Shown here: piece by piece, positions 1-10,500 of the stretch
How positions within the stretch are numbered: the stretch's first letter is position 1
Layout of the letters: each line of letters begins with the position of its first letter
From: Candidatus Melainabacteria bacterium GWF2_37_15
Lineage (GTDB): Bacteria > Cyanobacteriota > Vampirovibrionia > Gastranaerophilales > UBA9971
Assembly (NCBI GenBank): GCA_001784565.1
Contig: MFRL01000064.1
Coordinates: forward strand, 1-61,105
Direction of reading: 5' to 3'
DNA: 61,105 nt
The notes under the pieces: model-generated
Database searches by the model: none
What the model was told of the DNA's origin: nothing
The model's input: only the letters and a program-made list of their open reading frames with translations
Position numbers and translations under genes: made by a program

Positions 1-960
1 CCTGTAGCTGTAGTAGCTGTACCTGTTAAAGTAAGATTTTCAACATTTGCATCAAGTACGTAGTTAATGCTTGATTGTACTGTATCAATACCTTCATCTG
101 CGTTTTCATTTACTACATCACTTGCATTATCAACGATATATGTATCGTTACCAGCTCCGCCAATCATTACATCAGCGCCAGTTGCGCCATCAATGATGTT
201 ATTGTTAGCATTACCTGTAATGATGTTATCAAGTTCATTACCTGTAGCTGAAATAGCTAAGTTTGTTATTGTGAGGTTTTCAACGTTAGCGCCGAGGGTG
301 TAATCAACATTTGCTTGTACAGTATCTATTCCTGCATTTAAATCTTCAATAATTACATCACTTACATTATCAACAATGTAGGTATCGTTGCCTGCACCAC
401 CGATCATGGTGTCTGAACCCACTGCGCCATCAAGGATGTTATTTAAAGAATTGCCTGTGATAATGTTATCCAAAGCATTTCCTGTACCGGTGGTAGCTGA
501 ACCTGTTAACGTAAGGTTTTCAACATTAGCGCCAAGGGTAAGATTAATGCTGGATTGTACTGTATCAACGCCTTCGCCTGCAGCTTCAATTGCTACATCG
601 CCTGCATTATCAACAATGTAGGTATCATTACCAGCTCTACCTGTCATAGCATCAGCGCCAACTCCACCATCAAGGATGTTATCTAAAGAATTGCCTGCAA
701 TGATATTATTAAGTTCGTTTCCTGTAGCTGTAGTAGCTGTACCTGTTAAGGTAAGGTTTTCAACATTAGCGCCAAGGGTATAATTAATGCTTGATTGTAC
801 TGTATCATCACCTTCGTTAATATTTTCAATAACAACATCACCTGCATTATCAACGATATAAGTATCATCACCGGTAAGACCTGACATAGTATCAGCGCCA
901 AGTTTTCCGTCAATAATGTTATCTAAGGAATTACCAGTAAGTACATCATTACCATCTGTT
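1..960. repeat. 240-bp tandem repeats inside the RTX gene
   Basis: Units begin at 1, 241, 481 and 721 with the shared opening cctgtagctg/cctgtaccgg, and each is exactly 240 bp (80 codons). Copies differ at scattered positions, with no frameshift. The array continues past the left edge, so the true copy number is unknown. Confidence 0.9.
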
Positions 961-1643
961 CCATTTATTTCCACAACTTCAACAGGTGGTGGTGGATCAT
1001 TATTTATTAAAGCTTCGATTTTTTTAATATTTAAAGAAGTACCATTAGAAAATTTAAAGTAATCAATTTTGTTAGACTGATTAATAAACCAATTTTTAAT
1101 TGTTACTTTATCAAGAAGTCCATTAAAAGAAACAACAAGATTGTTAGAATCCTGAGTAATTATAATATTACTAGTAGTATACATACTTGCAAATTTCAGT
1201 ACATTAGTGCCGCCAACTTCAACAACTTGGTCCTGTCCGCCTGAAAAATAATAAATATCATCGCCACGACCGCCAATTAGCGTATCGTTGCCAGCTCCGC
1301 CATTAAGATAATCATCGCCGTTACCGCCGTATAAAATATCATCGCCGTTTCCGCTGCAAAGAATATCATCACCATTATCACCGTGAAGGACGTCATTGCC
1401 ATCATCGGCTATTAATATATCTGTTCCGTTACCGCCGTAGAGTGTGTCGTTGCCGGCGCCTGCAAAAAGGATGTCATTTCCTTTTCCGCCATACAAAACA
1501 TCATCACCAGCTCCGCCGAAAAGAATATCGTTACCATTTCCGCCGTAAAGTGTGTCATCGCCGTCGCCACTGATTAAAATGTCTGTACCGTTACCACCGT
1601 CCAGAATGTCGTCGCCATTTGTACCAATTAAGATTTCTGCCAT
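1..1643 (-). CDS. RTX/hemolysin-type calcium-binding repeat protein, N-terminal part (3' end outside window)
   Basis: The protein starts MAEILIGTNGDD at an ATG with an AAGGGG ribosome site about 8 bases upstream and stays open for 547 codons to the left edge. Residues ~5-130 are glycine/aspartate nonapeptides of the GGxGxDxLx type, which bind calcium in the RTX parallel beta-roll. A non-repetitive stretch follows (~130-220), including a PPPP linker. Then come four 80-residue repeats (fourth incomplete), each with a D-G-G/A-x-G-A-D-x-M-x-G-x-x-G-D-D/N-T-Y-I-V-D core and an N-V-E-N-L-T-L-T-G turn. Such proteins are normally exported unfolded by a type I system through a C-terminal signal, which would lie outside the window. 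No N-terminal signal peptide is visible, consistent with type I export. Target or substrate is unknown. Confidence 0.9.
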   Translation of the reverse strand, partial: MAEILIGTNGDDILDGGNGTDILISGDGDDTLYGGNGNDILFGGAGDDVLYGGKGNDILFAGAGNDTLYGGNGTDILIADDGNDVLHGDNGDDILCSGNGDDILYGGNGDDYLNGGAGNDTLIGGRGDDIYYFSGGQDQVVEVGGTNVLKFASMYTTSNIIITQDSNNLVVSFNGLLDKVTIKNWFINQSNKIDYFKFSNGTSLNIKKIEALINNDPPPPVEVVEINGTDGNDVLTGNSLDNIIDGKLGADTMSGLTGDDTYIVDNAGDVVIENINEGDDTVQSSINYTLGANVENLTLTGTATTATGNELNNIIAGNSLDNILDGGVGADAMTGRAGNDTYIVDNAGDVAIEAAGEGVDTVQSSINLTLGANVENLTLTGSATTGTGNALDNIITGNSLNNILDGAVGSDTMIGGAGNDTYIVDNVSDVIIEDLNAGIDTVQANVDYTLGANVENLTITNLAISATGNELDNIITGNANNNIIDGATGADVMIGGAGNDTYIVDNASDVVNENADEGIDTVQSSINYVLDANVENLTLTGTATTAT

Positions 1644-1755
1644 ACTGTGTCCCCTTCTATTTATATGTACCCGAACTTTTTATTTTACTTATTATGTTTT
1701 AATTTTAATAGTATTAATATATATATTTATAATAATAATTTACATTTCAGTGTAA

Positions 1756-2022
1756 TCATGGATATAAACATGGGGGATCCCAGCCTTCTACCCAAACTCC
1801 ACCCGCATTTTGACACTGTTCTTTATCTCCACCGGTTTCACCATCTCCATTGTCACCATTGGATATCTCTACAACTTCAGAATATCTTGTTACAGTAGCT
1901 TTAAAATTTTCCTGAATCAACTTACCTAAAACTGACAGACTGCCTATTGCAACTAACGATACCAGACTTAAAACTAACCCGGTTTCTACTAAAGATTGTC
2001 CTTTTTCTTTTCTATAATTCAT
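1756..2022 (-). CDS. Flp-like type IVb pilin / TadE-like prepilin
   Basis: This 88-aa protein has a short basic leader (MNYRKEKG) followed by QSLVET, which places a glutamate at +5 after the predicted prepilin-peptidase Gly cleavage site. A hydrophobic helix of about 20 residues comes next, as in Flp/Tad pilins. The C-terminal half is Asp/Gly/Glu-rich and contains two cysteines (..KEQC.. and ..PPCLYP), which could form a disulfide. No other tad genes are in the window, so assembly genes must lie elsewhere. It is transcribed divergently from the cyclase gene at 2134. A TadE-like minor pilin is an alternative reading. Confidence 0.7.
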   Translation of the reverse strand: MNYRKEKGQSLVETGLVLSLVSLVAIGSLSVLGKLIQENFKATVTRYSEVVEISNGDNGDGETGGDKEQCQNAGGVWVEGWDPPCLYP

Positions 2023-2133
2023 AAAAAGCAGTTTCCTAAGTTGTATATTATATCATATCGTATATAATAGTTGAAGCGAAATATTAAAAAAGTATTAAGA
2101 AAAAATGTTCACATATAATTAAAGTAAATTATT

Positions 2134-4176
2134 ATGAAAAAATTGCTAAATTTTAAAAAATTTATTTTTTTATTTGTAGTTTTTGTTACACTGTCTATTA
2201 CTTATATCGTGACACATTATTTATTAAATGGAATGGTAAATAATGTAGAAATGACATTGTATGATCACCTGGCGAGGTTGTCTGCTGATAATATGCTGGC
2301 GCTTAATGAACAAAGCAAAGCAAGTGATGACATAGTTATATTAGCTATTGATAATGATTCCCAAAAATTAGAAAAAGACTTAAATATTGGAAGATGGCCC
2401 TGGCCAAGAAGTGTTTGGAGTGATGTTATTGATTTTGTTAGCAAAGGCGCACCCAAATGTATTGTCTTTGATATCAGATTTGAAGGAAAAGAAGGGAATA
2501 GTAGTGATAATATTAAATCTGATACTAAATTTGCTAATGCTATAAAAAATCATAAAAAAAATATTATTCTGGCTTTTTTATTGAGAAAGCAAAAAATATT
2601 TAGTGACAATAAATATATAGATTTTATACCTCTACGTCATGATTTAATTTTAAAGATTGAAGATTCAGATTTATATAAATCAAAAGATTATAAAAACAAA
2701 ATTTTAGACTACATTACTTATTTAGATTATCATCCACTTTGGGATGAATTCATTGAAAATACCAAATATATTGGTGCTACAAACCAGGTACAAAGCAATA
2801 ATGACAGTATAATAAGGTCACATAGGCCTTTATATACTTTAGCTAATTCGAAAGTAGCGGCGTATGTGCCATCATTGCCTTTAGCTGCAGTGTTAGCTGT
2901 ATTGCCAGATGAGGAGAAAAAACCGTTTAAATTAATGCATGATCGGATAATTCTTGGCAAAAGAGTCATTCAGCTAGACAATGAAGGTAAATTTTTTATT
3001 AACTGGCACGGCGAACATAGTAAGCACAACACATACAAGTTTATACCTATTTCAAAGGTGCTGGATAAGTCGCAAAGAATATTGCCTGATGAATTTAAAA
3101 ATAAAATTGTTGTTATCGGAAGAACTCAAAATGGATCAGATATTCATGCAACTTCTATGGCTATGAATTACGTTGGGCCTGAAATTATGGCTACGTGTAT
3201 TGATAATATTTTAAATGATACTGATACAACGAATAAATTTAGAAGAAAATTTATAACCAAAGCCGGTCTTATTTCTCAGAGTTTAATTATTCTTTTGTTT
3301 TGTTTAGTAACAGGTTTATTTATTCGCAAGGCGAGCTCCAATTTTTACAGCTTTATCTGGTTAGTATTTATTGTGCTGGCATATATGCTGGCTGCAGTGG
3401 CAAGTTTTGCTTTTTTGAGATACTGGATAAGCATTGTTTATCCGCTAATTTTTATAATTTCTACTGCAATGACAGTGTACTTGTATAAACTTCACATTTC
3501 AAATAAGCAAAAAAATGAGATTAAAGAGTTGTTTGGCAGGTTTGTATCGCCTCAAGTACTTGATAAATTATTATTAGACCCTTCAGTTATATCAAAAGAA
3601 GGTGATAGAAAAGTTCTTACTGTTTTATTCTCAGATATTAGAGGATTTACTACATTATCAGAACATTTGCCTGCTAATGAATTACTCTCTCAATTAAATG
3701 AGTATTTTAATGAAGTTTATGAAGTTGTAATAAAACATGGGGGCACTTTCGATAAATATATTGGTGATGCTGTCATGGCTTTTTATGGCGATCCGCTGCC
3801 GGTTGAAAATCACGCACTCCAGGCTGTTTTAACTGCTATAGATATGATAAAACTTCTTGAAAAATTAAATGAACGTTGGAAAAGTGAGAACAGGCAGGAA
3901 TTAAATATAGGGATCGGGATCAACACCGGGGAAATGATTGTGGGGCCGGTAGGAGCCAGAAAAATGGTCAGCTACACAGTTATGGGGGATAGTGTAAATA
4001 CTGCATCCAGGCTAGAAAGTTTAAACAAGGAGTATAAAACTAACATTATAATAAGCCATTCAACTTACGAGCAGGTTAAGGATTATGTTGAAACAGAGTA
4101 TCTTGGGGAAGTTATGGTTAAGGGTAAGCAAGTTGCTATAAATATATATAAAGTAACTGGTTCTAAACTTTTGTAA
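2134..4176 (+). CDS. CHASE2-domain adenylate cyclase, membrane-bound
   Basis: The 680-aa protein has an N-terminal membrane helix (~7-30), an extracytoplasmic CHASE2 sensor (~35-370, with the GRWPWPRS signature), a cluster of membrane helices (~375-465) and a class III nucleotide cyclase domain (~495-670). Catalytic elements are visible: the metal-binding Asp in FSDIRGFTT (~500), KYIGDAVMAF (~541-550, Lys for adenine recognition and second Asp) and MGDSVNTASRLE (Asn/Arg for the transition state). These favour cAMP rather than cGMP as product. The CHASE2 ligand is unknown. There is no strong Shine-Dalgarno sequence before the ATG. No cAMP receptor or phosphodiesterase is nearby. Confidence 0.9.
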   Translation: MKKLLNFKKFIFLFVVFVTLSITYIVTHYLLNGMVNNVEMTLYDHLARLSADNMLALNEQSKASDDIVILAIDNDSQKLEKDLNIGRWPWPRSVWSDVIDFVSKGAPKCIVFDIRFEGKEGNSSDNIKSDTKFANAIKNHKKNIILAFLLRKQKIFSDNKYIDFIPLRHDLILKIEDSDLYKSKDYKNKILDYITYLDYHPLWDEFIENTKYIGATNQVQSNNDSIIRSHRPLYTLANSKVAAYVPSLPLAAVLAVLPDEEKKPFKLMHDRIILGKRVIQLDNEGKFFINWHGEHSKHNTYKFIPISKVLDKSQRILPDEFKNKIVVIGRTQNGSDIHATSMAMNYVGPEIMATCIDNILNDTDTTNKFRRKFITKAGLISQSLIILLFCLVTGLFIRKASSNFYSFIWLVFIVLAYMLAAVASFAFLRYWISIVYPLIFIISTAMTVYLYKLHISNKQKNEIKELFGRFVSPQVLDKLLLDPSVISKEGDRKVLTVLFSDIRGFTTLSEHLPANELLSQLNEYFNEVYEVVIKHGGTFDKYIGDAVMAFYGDPLPVENHALQAVLTAIDMIKLLEKLNERWKSENRQELNIGIGINTGEMIVGPVGARKMVSYTVMGDSVNTASRLESLNKEYKTNIIISHSTYEQVKDYVETEYLGEVMVKGKQVAINIYKVTGSKLL

Positions 4177-4199
4177 ATTTTTTCATTTATACTGTTAAC

Positions 4200-4242
4200 A
4201 TTTTTTTTCAGTAGCTTTATATATGTGAGGCTACTAAAGGAG
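4200..4242 (+). promoter_or_regulatory. Leader hairpin next to the RBS of the 332-aa solenoid gene
   Basis: AGTAGC and GCTACT can pair over a 14-base loop immediately upstream of the AAAGGAG ribosome site for the ATG at 4249. No T-run follows, so this is more likely a leader or translation-modulating hairpin than a terminator. A functional role is inferred only from position. Confidence 0.3.
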
Positions 4243-4248
4243 TAGAAA

Positions 4249-5247
4249 ATGTTACAATTTACTACACAATACATACCATTAAGACTACCTGTAAAGCAAA
4301 GCGTAAATTTTGGGATGGCTTTTGCCGATCCAATTAGTTGTTATGAGCCAATAAAGAGTAACTGTACTCTAACAGAGCCTATAATGGATTCAATGAAAGA
4401 TCAAAGAGTAGGTCACAATGTTATAGCTCCAGAGCCTATTGAAGCCAAAACATTTACTGCTGGAAACAATTTTCATGGGCAAAGTATAATGTCTGAAACT
4501 ATCACTATGGGCAATGATGCTTACATAAGTAATTTTATTTCCGCAGATACAGTTGATTTAAAAGATAACGCTACTATTATGGGCGAGGTTACAGTATCCA
4601 GAGGTTTAACAGCAGGACATAAATTCACCGCCGAATATGTTGAAGCTAATACAGTTAATTTAAAAGATGGTGCTGATATTGCTAATGGAGTTTTCGCAAC
4701 AGGATTGATTACAATAGATAATGGATTGCATGCTGGATATCTTGAAGCATATAAAGTACATTTAAAAGATAATGCCGTTATTGAGCGTGATGCTGCAGCA
4801 TGTAGAGAGTTTATAGCAGGTAATAATACTGAAATATACGGATCGGTTAAAGGACATACAGTTAAGTTAGGAGATAATGCTAATATTACGCGTAATGTTG
4901 AAGCTGATAAATGGGTAAAAATTGGGAATCATTTACAGGCAGATTCCATCATTTCTAGCGGTGACGTTTCTCTGGGAAGTATAGATAAATTAAACAAAAT
5001 TTGTTTTGATGAAAACAAAAATACAAGTCCGGATAGAAAATTAATACTTAACAGTGAAGATATAAAACCTGAGAAGAAGATAGAAGTACATTTAGGAGAT
5101 ATTTATTCTCTTGAGATACAAACTCCAACAGGAAATCCAGAGATTCTTAATAAATTTGAATTTATAGATAAATCTACAGGAAATCCAATAACCGACGACC
5201 AACGCAAAGCTATTAAGGTTACCAGGATACCTGAAGCTTCTTGTTAA
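4249..5247 (+). CDS. Unknown protein with 34-residue solenoid-like repeats and early VNFG motif
   Basis: A good AAAGGAG site precedes the ATG. Residues 18-21 read VNFG, matching an N-terminal motif in other proteins of this window. Four copies of V-[DNHK]-L-[KG]-D-[NG]-A-x-I begin at about residues 101, 135, 169 and 204, so the repeat is 34 residues. Between them lie alternating hydrophobic and Gly/Asn segments typical of beta-solenoids such as bactofilins or left-handed beta-helices. No signal peptide or membrane helix is evident. The last ~90 residues are non-repetitive. The family is not recognised; a bactofilin-like polymer is one possibility. A terminator follows the stop. Confidence 0.75.
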   Translation: MLQFTTQYIPLRLPVKQSVNFGMAFADPISCYEPIKSNCTLTEPIMDSMKDQRVGHNVIAPEPIEAKTFTAGNNFHGQSIMSETITMGNDAYISNFISADTVDLKDNATIMGEVTVSRGLTAGHKFTAEYVEANTVNLKDGADIANGVFATGLITIDNGLHAGYLEAYKVHLKDNAVIERDAAACREFIAGNNTEIYGSVKGHTVKLGDNANITRNVEADKWVKIGNHLQADSIISSGDVSLGSIDKLNKICFDENKNTSPDRKLILNSEDIKPEKKIEVHLGDIYSLEIQTPTGNPEILNKFEFIDKSTGNPITDDQRKAIKVTRIPEASC

Positions 5248-5277
5248 TAATTTCTTAAATATTAATATTTTTTTAAC

Positions 5278-5306
5278 AATTGACGGCGAAACACCCGTCA
5301 ATTTTT
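5278..5306 (+). terminator. Rho-independent terminator after the solenoid gene
   Basis: ATTGACGG pairs with CCGTCAAT across a short CGAAACA loop and is followed by a T-run (TTTTT). Confidence 0.85.
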
Positions 5307-5375
5307 AATATATAAATTTTTTTATATAAATATATTAAATTTATATAAAGACTAGATAATAGAGGAGTATAAAAT

Positions 5376-7055
5376 ATGAGTCAAGTAAATTCCAGTAGTT
5401 TAACACAAATTACACAATCGTTAGCAAATTTAGCATCACTTGTTTCAGGTTCAGACTCGGCGAAAAGTACATCAACTAAGACAAGTACTGGAACTGATTC
5501 AATATTCAAGCAGTCATCAACAAATTCATTAGCAGATTCTCTTTTAGGAATTTCTAATACAGGCAGTGCATCAACATCAACTAACGCTCTGACAAGTTTA
5601 CTTACTATGGCATTTGGTCTTATATCCGCATTTAGTGGAATAACTGGTAACAATACAGCAATGAATTCTAACCCATTTGCCAGTATGTTAGGTAATACAG
5701 GCTTAGGTACCGGACTTAATACAGGCGGTATGATGGGTGGAATGACAGGAATGACAGGCATGGGCGGAATGGGTACCGGATTAAATACCGGATTAAATGC
5801 AGGCCTTAATACAGGCGGCCTGGCAACTCTTGCTAATTCTGCAGCAGCATCATCAAATCCTTACCTAACACAGGTAGCTGCAAACCTCGGCGCTCTTCCA
5901 ACTAATACATCGCCAATGGGAAATACATTAGCAGCAATGACAAATAGCGGTACATTAAGTAATACAAGTAGTGCTATAAATAGTTTGCCAGTAGGTAGTG
6001 CATTTGGTACTTATAACCTTATGTTACCCGGCGGAAGTGTAGGCCTCGGTAGTTTAGCCGGATCAGCCAGCTTAGGCACAGGTGGATTATTAACTGGTAG
6101 TAGTGTACCGTCCGTTTCAAGTGGCATTCTGGCACAACCTGATACAGGTAATGGTGTAGCTGGCGTCGATAGCTTAATAGGCAAGTATTCAACATTCTTA
6201 TACGGTGGTGCATCAGGAGTCGGAACACCAGTCGATACTGGAAGCTCAGATAGCTCAGGTAAATCAGCAGGCGCCGGTACTAAAGCAGAAACTGAAACAA
6301 AAGTAGACACTATTAAAAATGTTGTAAAAACTACAGAATCCGAACCTGCAGCAACAGCAGCACCTGTTAAAGATACAAAAGCTGAAACTCAGGCAGAAAC
6401 AATAAAACAGGATGAAGTAATTGCAGATGCACAAGCTAAAGTTGAAGCTGCAAAAGCTGAAATAGCTGAAACACCAAAAGCTGAAGTCCCAGAAACACCA
6501 GCAACTGCAACCGCTGCAGCACCAGCAGTTGCAGCACCAGAAGCCCCACCAGCTGCAGCTCCAGAAGCTCCAAAAACCGAAACAGAAGCATTAATTGAGA
6601 AATATACAAATACTATAGCTGAAGCAAAGGATCAAAAGGCTGAAACTGCAGCTGCTGAAGTACCAGCAGCACCAGCAGCACCTGCAGAACCTACAGAAGC
6701 CACTGAAACTACAAAAACTGAAGAAACTCAGGTAACCACTGAAACTACAAAACCTGCAGAAGAAGGAACAGAAGCAGCAAGTTCAGATGTGCCTGAAGAA
6801 AAAGTAGAAACAACTGAAGAAACCACAACAAGTGAAGAAACTGTAAAAACAGCAGACGCTGGACAACCTGGAGAGGCTATAGCAGCACAAGTATCTACAG
6901 ATGCAGCAAGCGCTACAGCTAGCGCACCAGCTGGCGAAGCTGCCCCGGCTGAAGGTGAACATAAAGCAGAAGGTGAAGCAGCACCAGATGAAGGAGCACC
7001 AGCAGCAGAAGCAGAAAAAGCACCAGCACCTGAAGCGCCTCCTGCACAAGCATAA
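5376..7055 (+). CDS. Low-complexity Gly/Ser/Thr- then Ala/Pro/Glu-rich protein, unknown
   Basis: An AGAGGAG site precedes the ATG. The 559 residues fall into two compositional halves. Residues ~1-300 are rich in Ser, Thr, Gly, Asn and Leu, with short runs such as GMTGMTGMGGMGTGLNTG. A modest hydrophobic stretch lies at ~72-92 (LLTMAFGLISAFSGI). Residues ~310-559 are an acidic Ala/Pro/Glu/Thr/Lys tail with repeated AEAP and TETTK words. There is no signal peptide and no recognised domain. The tail resembles disordered linkers of surface or scaffold proteins. A terminator follows. Function is unknown. Confidence 0.75.
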   Translation: MSQVNSSSLTQITQSLANLASLVSGSDSAKSTSTKTSTGTDSIFKQSSTNSLADSLLGISNTGSASTSTNALTSLLTMAFGLISAFSGITGNNTAMNSNPFASMLGNTGLGTGLNTGGMMGGMTGMTGMGGMGTGLNTGLNAGLNTGGLATLANSAAASSNPYLTQVAANLGALPTNTSPMGNTLAAMTNSGTLSNTSSAINSLPVGSAFGTYNLMLPGGSVGLGSLAGSASLGTGGLLTGSSVPSVSSGILAQPDTGNGVAGVDSLIGKYSTFLYGGASGVGTPVDTGSSDSSGKSAGAGTKAETETKVDTIKNVVKTTESEPAATAAPVKDTKAETQAETIKQDEVIADAQAKVEAAKAEIAETPKAEVPETPATATAAAPAVAAPEAPPAAAPEAPKTETEALIEKYTNTIAEAKDQKAETAAAEVPAAPAAPAEPTEATETTKTEETQVTTETTKPAEEGTEAASSDVPEEKVETTEETTTSEETVKTADAGQPGEAIAAQVSTDAASATASAPAGEAAPAEGEHKAEGEAAPDEGAPAAEAEKAPAPEAPPAQA

Positions 7056-7076
7056 TTTTTAAAGAATAGAGCAACG

Positions 7077-7106
7077 CTGGTCGGTGTTAACCGGCCAGTT
7101 TTGTTA
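7077..7106 (+). terminator. Rho-independent terminator after the Ala/Pro-rich gene
   Basis: CTGGTCGGT pairs with ACCGGCCAG (one G-T wobble) over a GTTA loop, followed by TTTTGTTA. Confidence 0.85.
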
Positions 7107-7184
7107 TAGGATAAACTTTACTTTTGTATACTTTTTGTATTATATAGAATATAAAAGATAGCAGTGAATTAAGGATATAATGTT

Positions 7185-7487
7185 ATGAGTAATATAAAAA
7201 GTTTCGCAGAAAGAAGCAGAGATTTTGAAGAGGCACATCATTCTTGCAGGGAACTCATGGCAGCGCCTCTTAATAAGATTGAAAATTATGTAACAAAATG
7301 GCTCATAGCGGCAATAGGTGCTGTTATACTTATACAGGCAGTAGGTTTTACGTATTTATATTATGAATTAATGCATCTCAGAAAAAAGGTTGATCACAGG
7401 TATTTCCTTATTGAAGAAAGCCTTGAGGATATTCATCATGTCAAGATTGAGAATGGGAAAGTAGTAAGGAATTACACAAAAGAATAA
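7185..7487 (+). CDS. Small single-pass membrane protein, unknown
   Basis: This 100-aa protein has a charged N-terminal region with a predicted helix, one transmembrane helix at ~40-61 (LIAAIGAVILIQAVGFTYLY) and a polar C-terminal tail starting with a basic LRKKVDHR. An AAGGAT-like site lies a little upstream of the ATG. It sits between the Ala/Pro-rich gene and the EF-hand giant, in the same direction but separated by a terminator from the former. No family is recognised. Confidence 0.65.
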   Translation: MSNIKSFAERSRDFEEAHHSCRELMAAPLNKIENYVTKWLIAAIGAVILIQAVGFTYLYYELMHLRKKVDHRYFLIEESLEDIHHVKIENGKVVRNYTKE

Positions 7488-7580
7488 TTTAAAATATAAA
7501 GTTTTGTTAAGAAAATTGCAGGTTTTCCCTGAGATTGTCGATATATTTTATTAAGTATCGTCAGTTTCAAGGGGAATAAA

Positions 7581-10500
7581 ATGGGTCTTCCAATTAATTT
7601 TCTCAACATCTTAAATCTGTATAATATTCGGGACTTTAGCGAATTCAGCGGGACCGATGCGTATACGATTGATGATAACGTAAGTATTTTCTTTAGTTCA
7701 CTGGAAAATGTTGCTGGCAACCCGGTGGATGGCCAGATTTCCCTTGCTGAATATAACAAGTTTTTAAAGCTTGTAAATTTACCTTCTTACATGAGTAATG
7801 GCTTTTTTAATACATTTGATGCCAACGATGACGGGATAATAACAAATGAAGAGTTTAGTAATGGGTTGAGTTCATTTGACTCAAATAATAATGATACACT
7901 CGATTGGAATGAGGGAATAAACATTTATAATTCATTTTCAAATGCGGACATCCCATCTGATATAACCTTTACTCAGTATTCTAATTTTCTTTCAACTTCC
8001 CAGGGTGCGATTAATTTTTACGATAAAAACGCTGATGGGAAGATAGATTCTTCTGAATACACCACAATCCTTAAAAATATGGGATTAGACGATAGCGGCG
8101 CTACTGCCGGAAATTTAATTGATTTATATGACAGGGATAATGATAATGCCATAAATTTTGAAGAATTTTTCCTGCAGAATTTACAATGGGATACAAACGA
8201 GGATGGCGTTATTGAATTTGATGAAGGAGAAGCTGGAGAGCTTATAAATAACCTGCCATGGTATTTACGTCCCTCAGATAGCTTTACTGCAATCCAGAAA
8301 ATGGTTTCTTCCTTAATTAAATCTTATGACAAAGATGCAAATAAAGAACTCAGTCGCGATGAGTTTATGAATTATATGGTAAAAACAGCCTATTTCCCTA
8401 AGAGTATGGCAGAAGAAATATGGTCAGCTCATAGCAGTGGCGATTCACTATCTTTTGATAGCCTCGTATCGCTATATGAAGGTTTTGATTCAAATAACGA
8501 TGATGAAATGAAATATGGCGAGCTTATATCATTTATAAACTCATTTTCAAATATACAGATTGACAGTGCTGCGATTTCCGAAACACAGTATACCGGGTTA
8601 TATAAACTGGGCGCTCAAGCTATAAAAGGTTATGATGGTGATGGAGATGGCGAAATAAGTGTAGATGAATACCGGGCAGCAATAAAACAGGCTGAAACCT
8701 CATATAAAAATGCAGGAAAAGAATTACCTGAAGGTTTTGGCCAGCACATGGCTGAAAATTTTGTAAGACTGTTTGATATGGATAAAACTGGCACAGTCAG
8801 TATCTTAGAAATCATAAATCAGTACGCATTATCGGATTCAAACAAGGATGGAGCTGTTTCCAGCGGGGAATTCCTCAATATGCAGGAAAGAATTGAAGAT
8901 AAAACCCTATGGAATAACGTTAATGAAGAATTCATCACTAACGGAGATAAAGATTACGACAAAGCATTGAGTTTGACAGAACTCCAGAATGTACTCGTAA
9001 CAAAAGGATTACCAAAATATATTGCGGAGAATGCTTTTACACTATTTGATTCAAACCAGGACGCTAAATTAAGCCGTCTTGAACTTATGGAAGCTTTCTC
9101 CCGATATGACAACAGCACAGTCAATACAGATTATATAGAAGGTGAAACAGGCGAAGATTACACGCTGTACACCGGTAATTCCAATCAGGTACTGGATGCG
9201 GACGAAAAACTTGCTATGTATGAAGATCTTTCAGGTATAGCATACACACCAGACCCGGCAAAAAGAGCCCAATATGAAAAAATATTAGCTTCTTCCCAGG
9301 AACTTATCAAAAATTATGATATGTATAAAGATGGCGTGTTAAGCGCTGATGAATATAAGAAACATTTTAAAGCTATCGGATTACCTGACTATTTGGCTGA
9401 TGCTATTATTTCCGCTCATGATGTAAGTGGTGATGGCAGCTTTGACCTTCTTGAAAACTTAAAATTAATGCTTGATTACGACTTGAACCAGAACGGAACT
9501 CTGGAATTTAATGAAGAATTTACTTTATACGATAATTTAACCGGGGTAGGTTTAAATATTACCGAAGAAAACAAGCTTCAATACTCCAAGCTCTATACTA
9601 CAGTTAAAAATTTCCTATCAGCTTCTGATATAAGCAGTAACCAGGTTCTTAACAGGGACGGATCACTCCAAATAGATGAGCTGGCAAAGTATTTCATAAG
9701 TAAAGGCCTTCCTCAAGATTATGCGGATATGGCGCTTGCAGCTTATGATGTAAATACTGACGGCGGATTGGATATCCTTGAATGGATGAAGGCATACGCT
9801 GAATTCGATGTTGATGGTGATGGAAATATCGGAGAAAGTGAAGAACTGGCATTTTTTGACCATATAGCAGGGACTGACTTGTCGGGCATAACTGACTCCC
9901 AAATGTATGCAAAAATAGAAGATGCCGCAAGCTTACTTATACAAACTTATGACAAAAGTGATAATAACAAAAAACTAAGTGAAGCAGAGTTAATAGAAAG
10001 AATGAAATCGCTTGGTTTGCCTGATTATATAGCAGGCGAAGCACTCGAGGCTTTTGATCTTAATGCTGACGGTGGAGTGGACAAGCTGGAATGGATGAAA
10101 GCATATACTGGTGTTGACCATAACCAAAACGGTGTTCTTGAATTCAACGAAGAACTTGAATTATACAGCAATCTGTCTTCCTCTGGCTTAATCTCTGCTT
10201 CAGCCGATGATCTAAAACAGTATTCAACAATTTATAATTCCTTAAAAAAATTCATGACTCTAAGAGATGATACAACTGACAGAATCTTAAATGCAGACGA
10301 ATTAAAAGATTACTTTACCCAGCTTGAACTCCCTGAATATATGGCCACAGAGGCAGTTAAACTTTATGACAAAAACGGTGACAACGGACTGGATATTTAT
10401 GAATGGATGCTGCCAAATATAGAGTTTGATATTAACAAGAACGGAATTCTCGAATTTAATGAAGTAATGGGTATGAATGGTGTGATTGCAGACCCGGATC

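Noticed and set aside
1..960. CRISPR array (regular 240-bp repetition)
   Set aside because: The repeats are long, in frame and encode an RTX protein; there are no spacers.
6783..7049. Cys/Phe-rich antisense frame opposite the Ala/Pro/Glu-rich gene
   Set aside because: It is the complement of low-complexity GCA/GAA codons and lacks a ribosome site.
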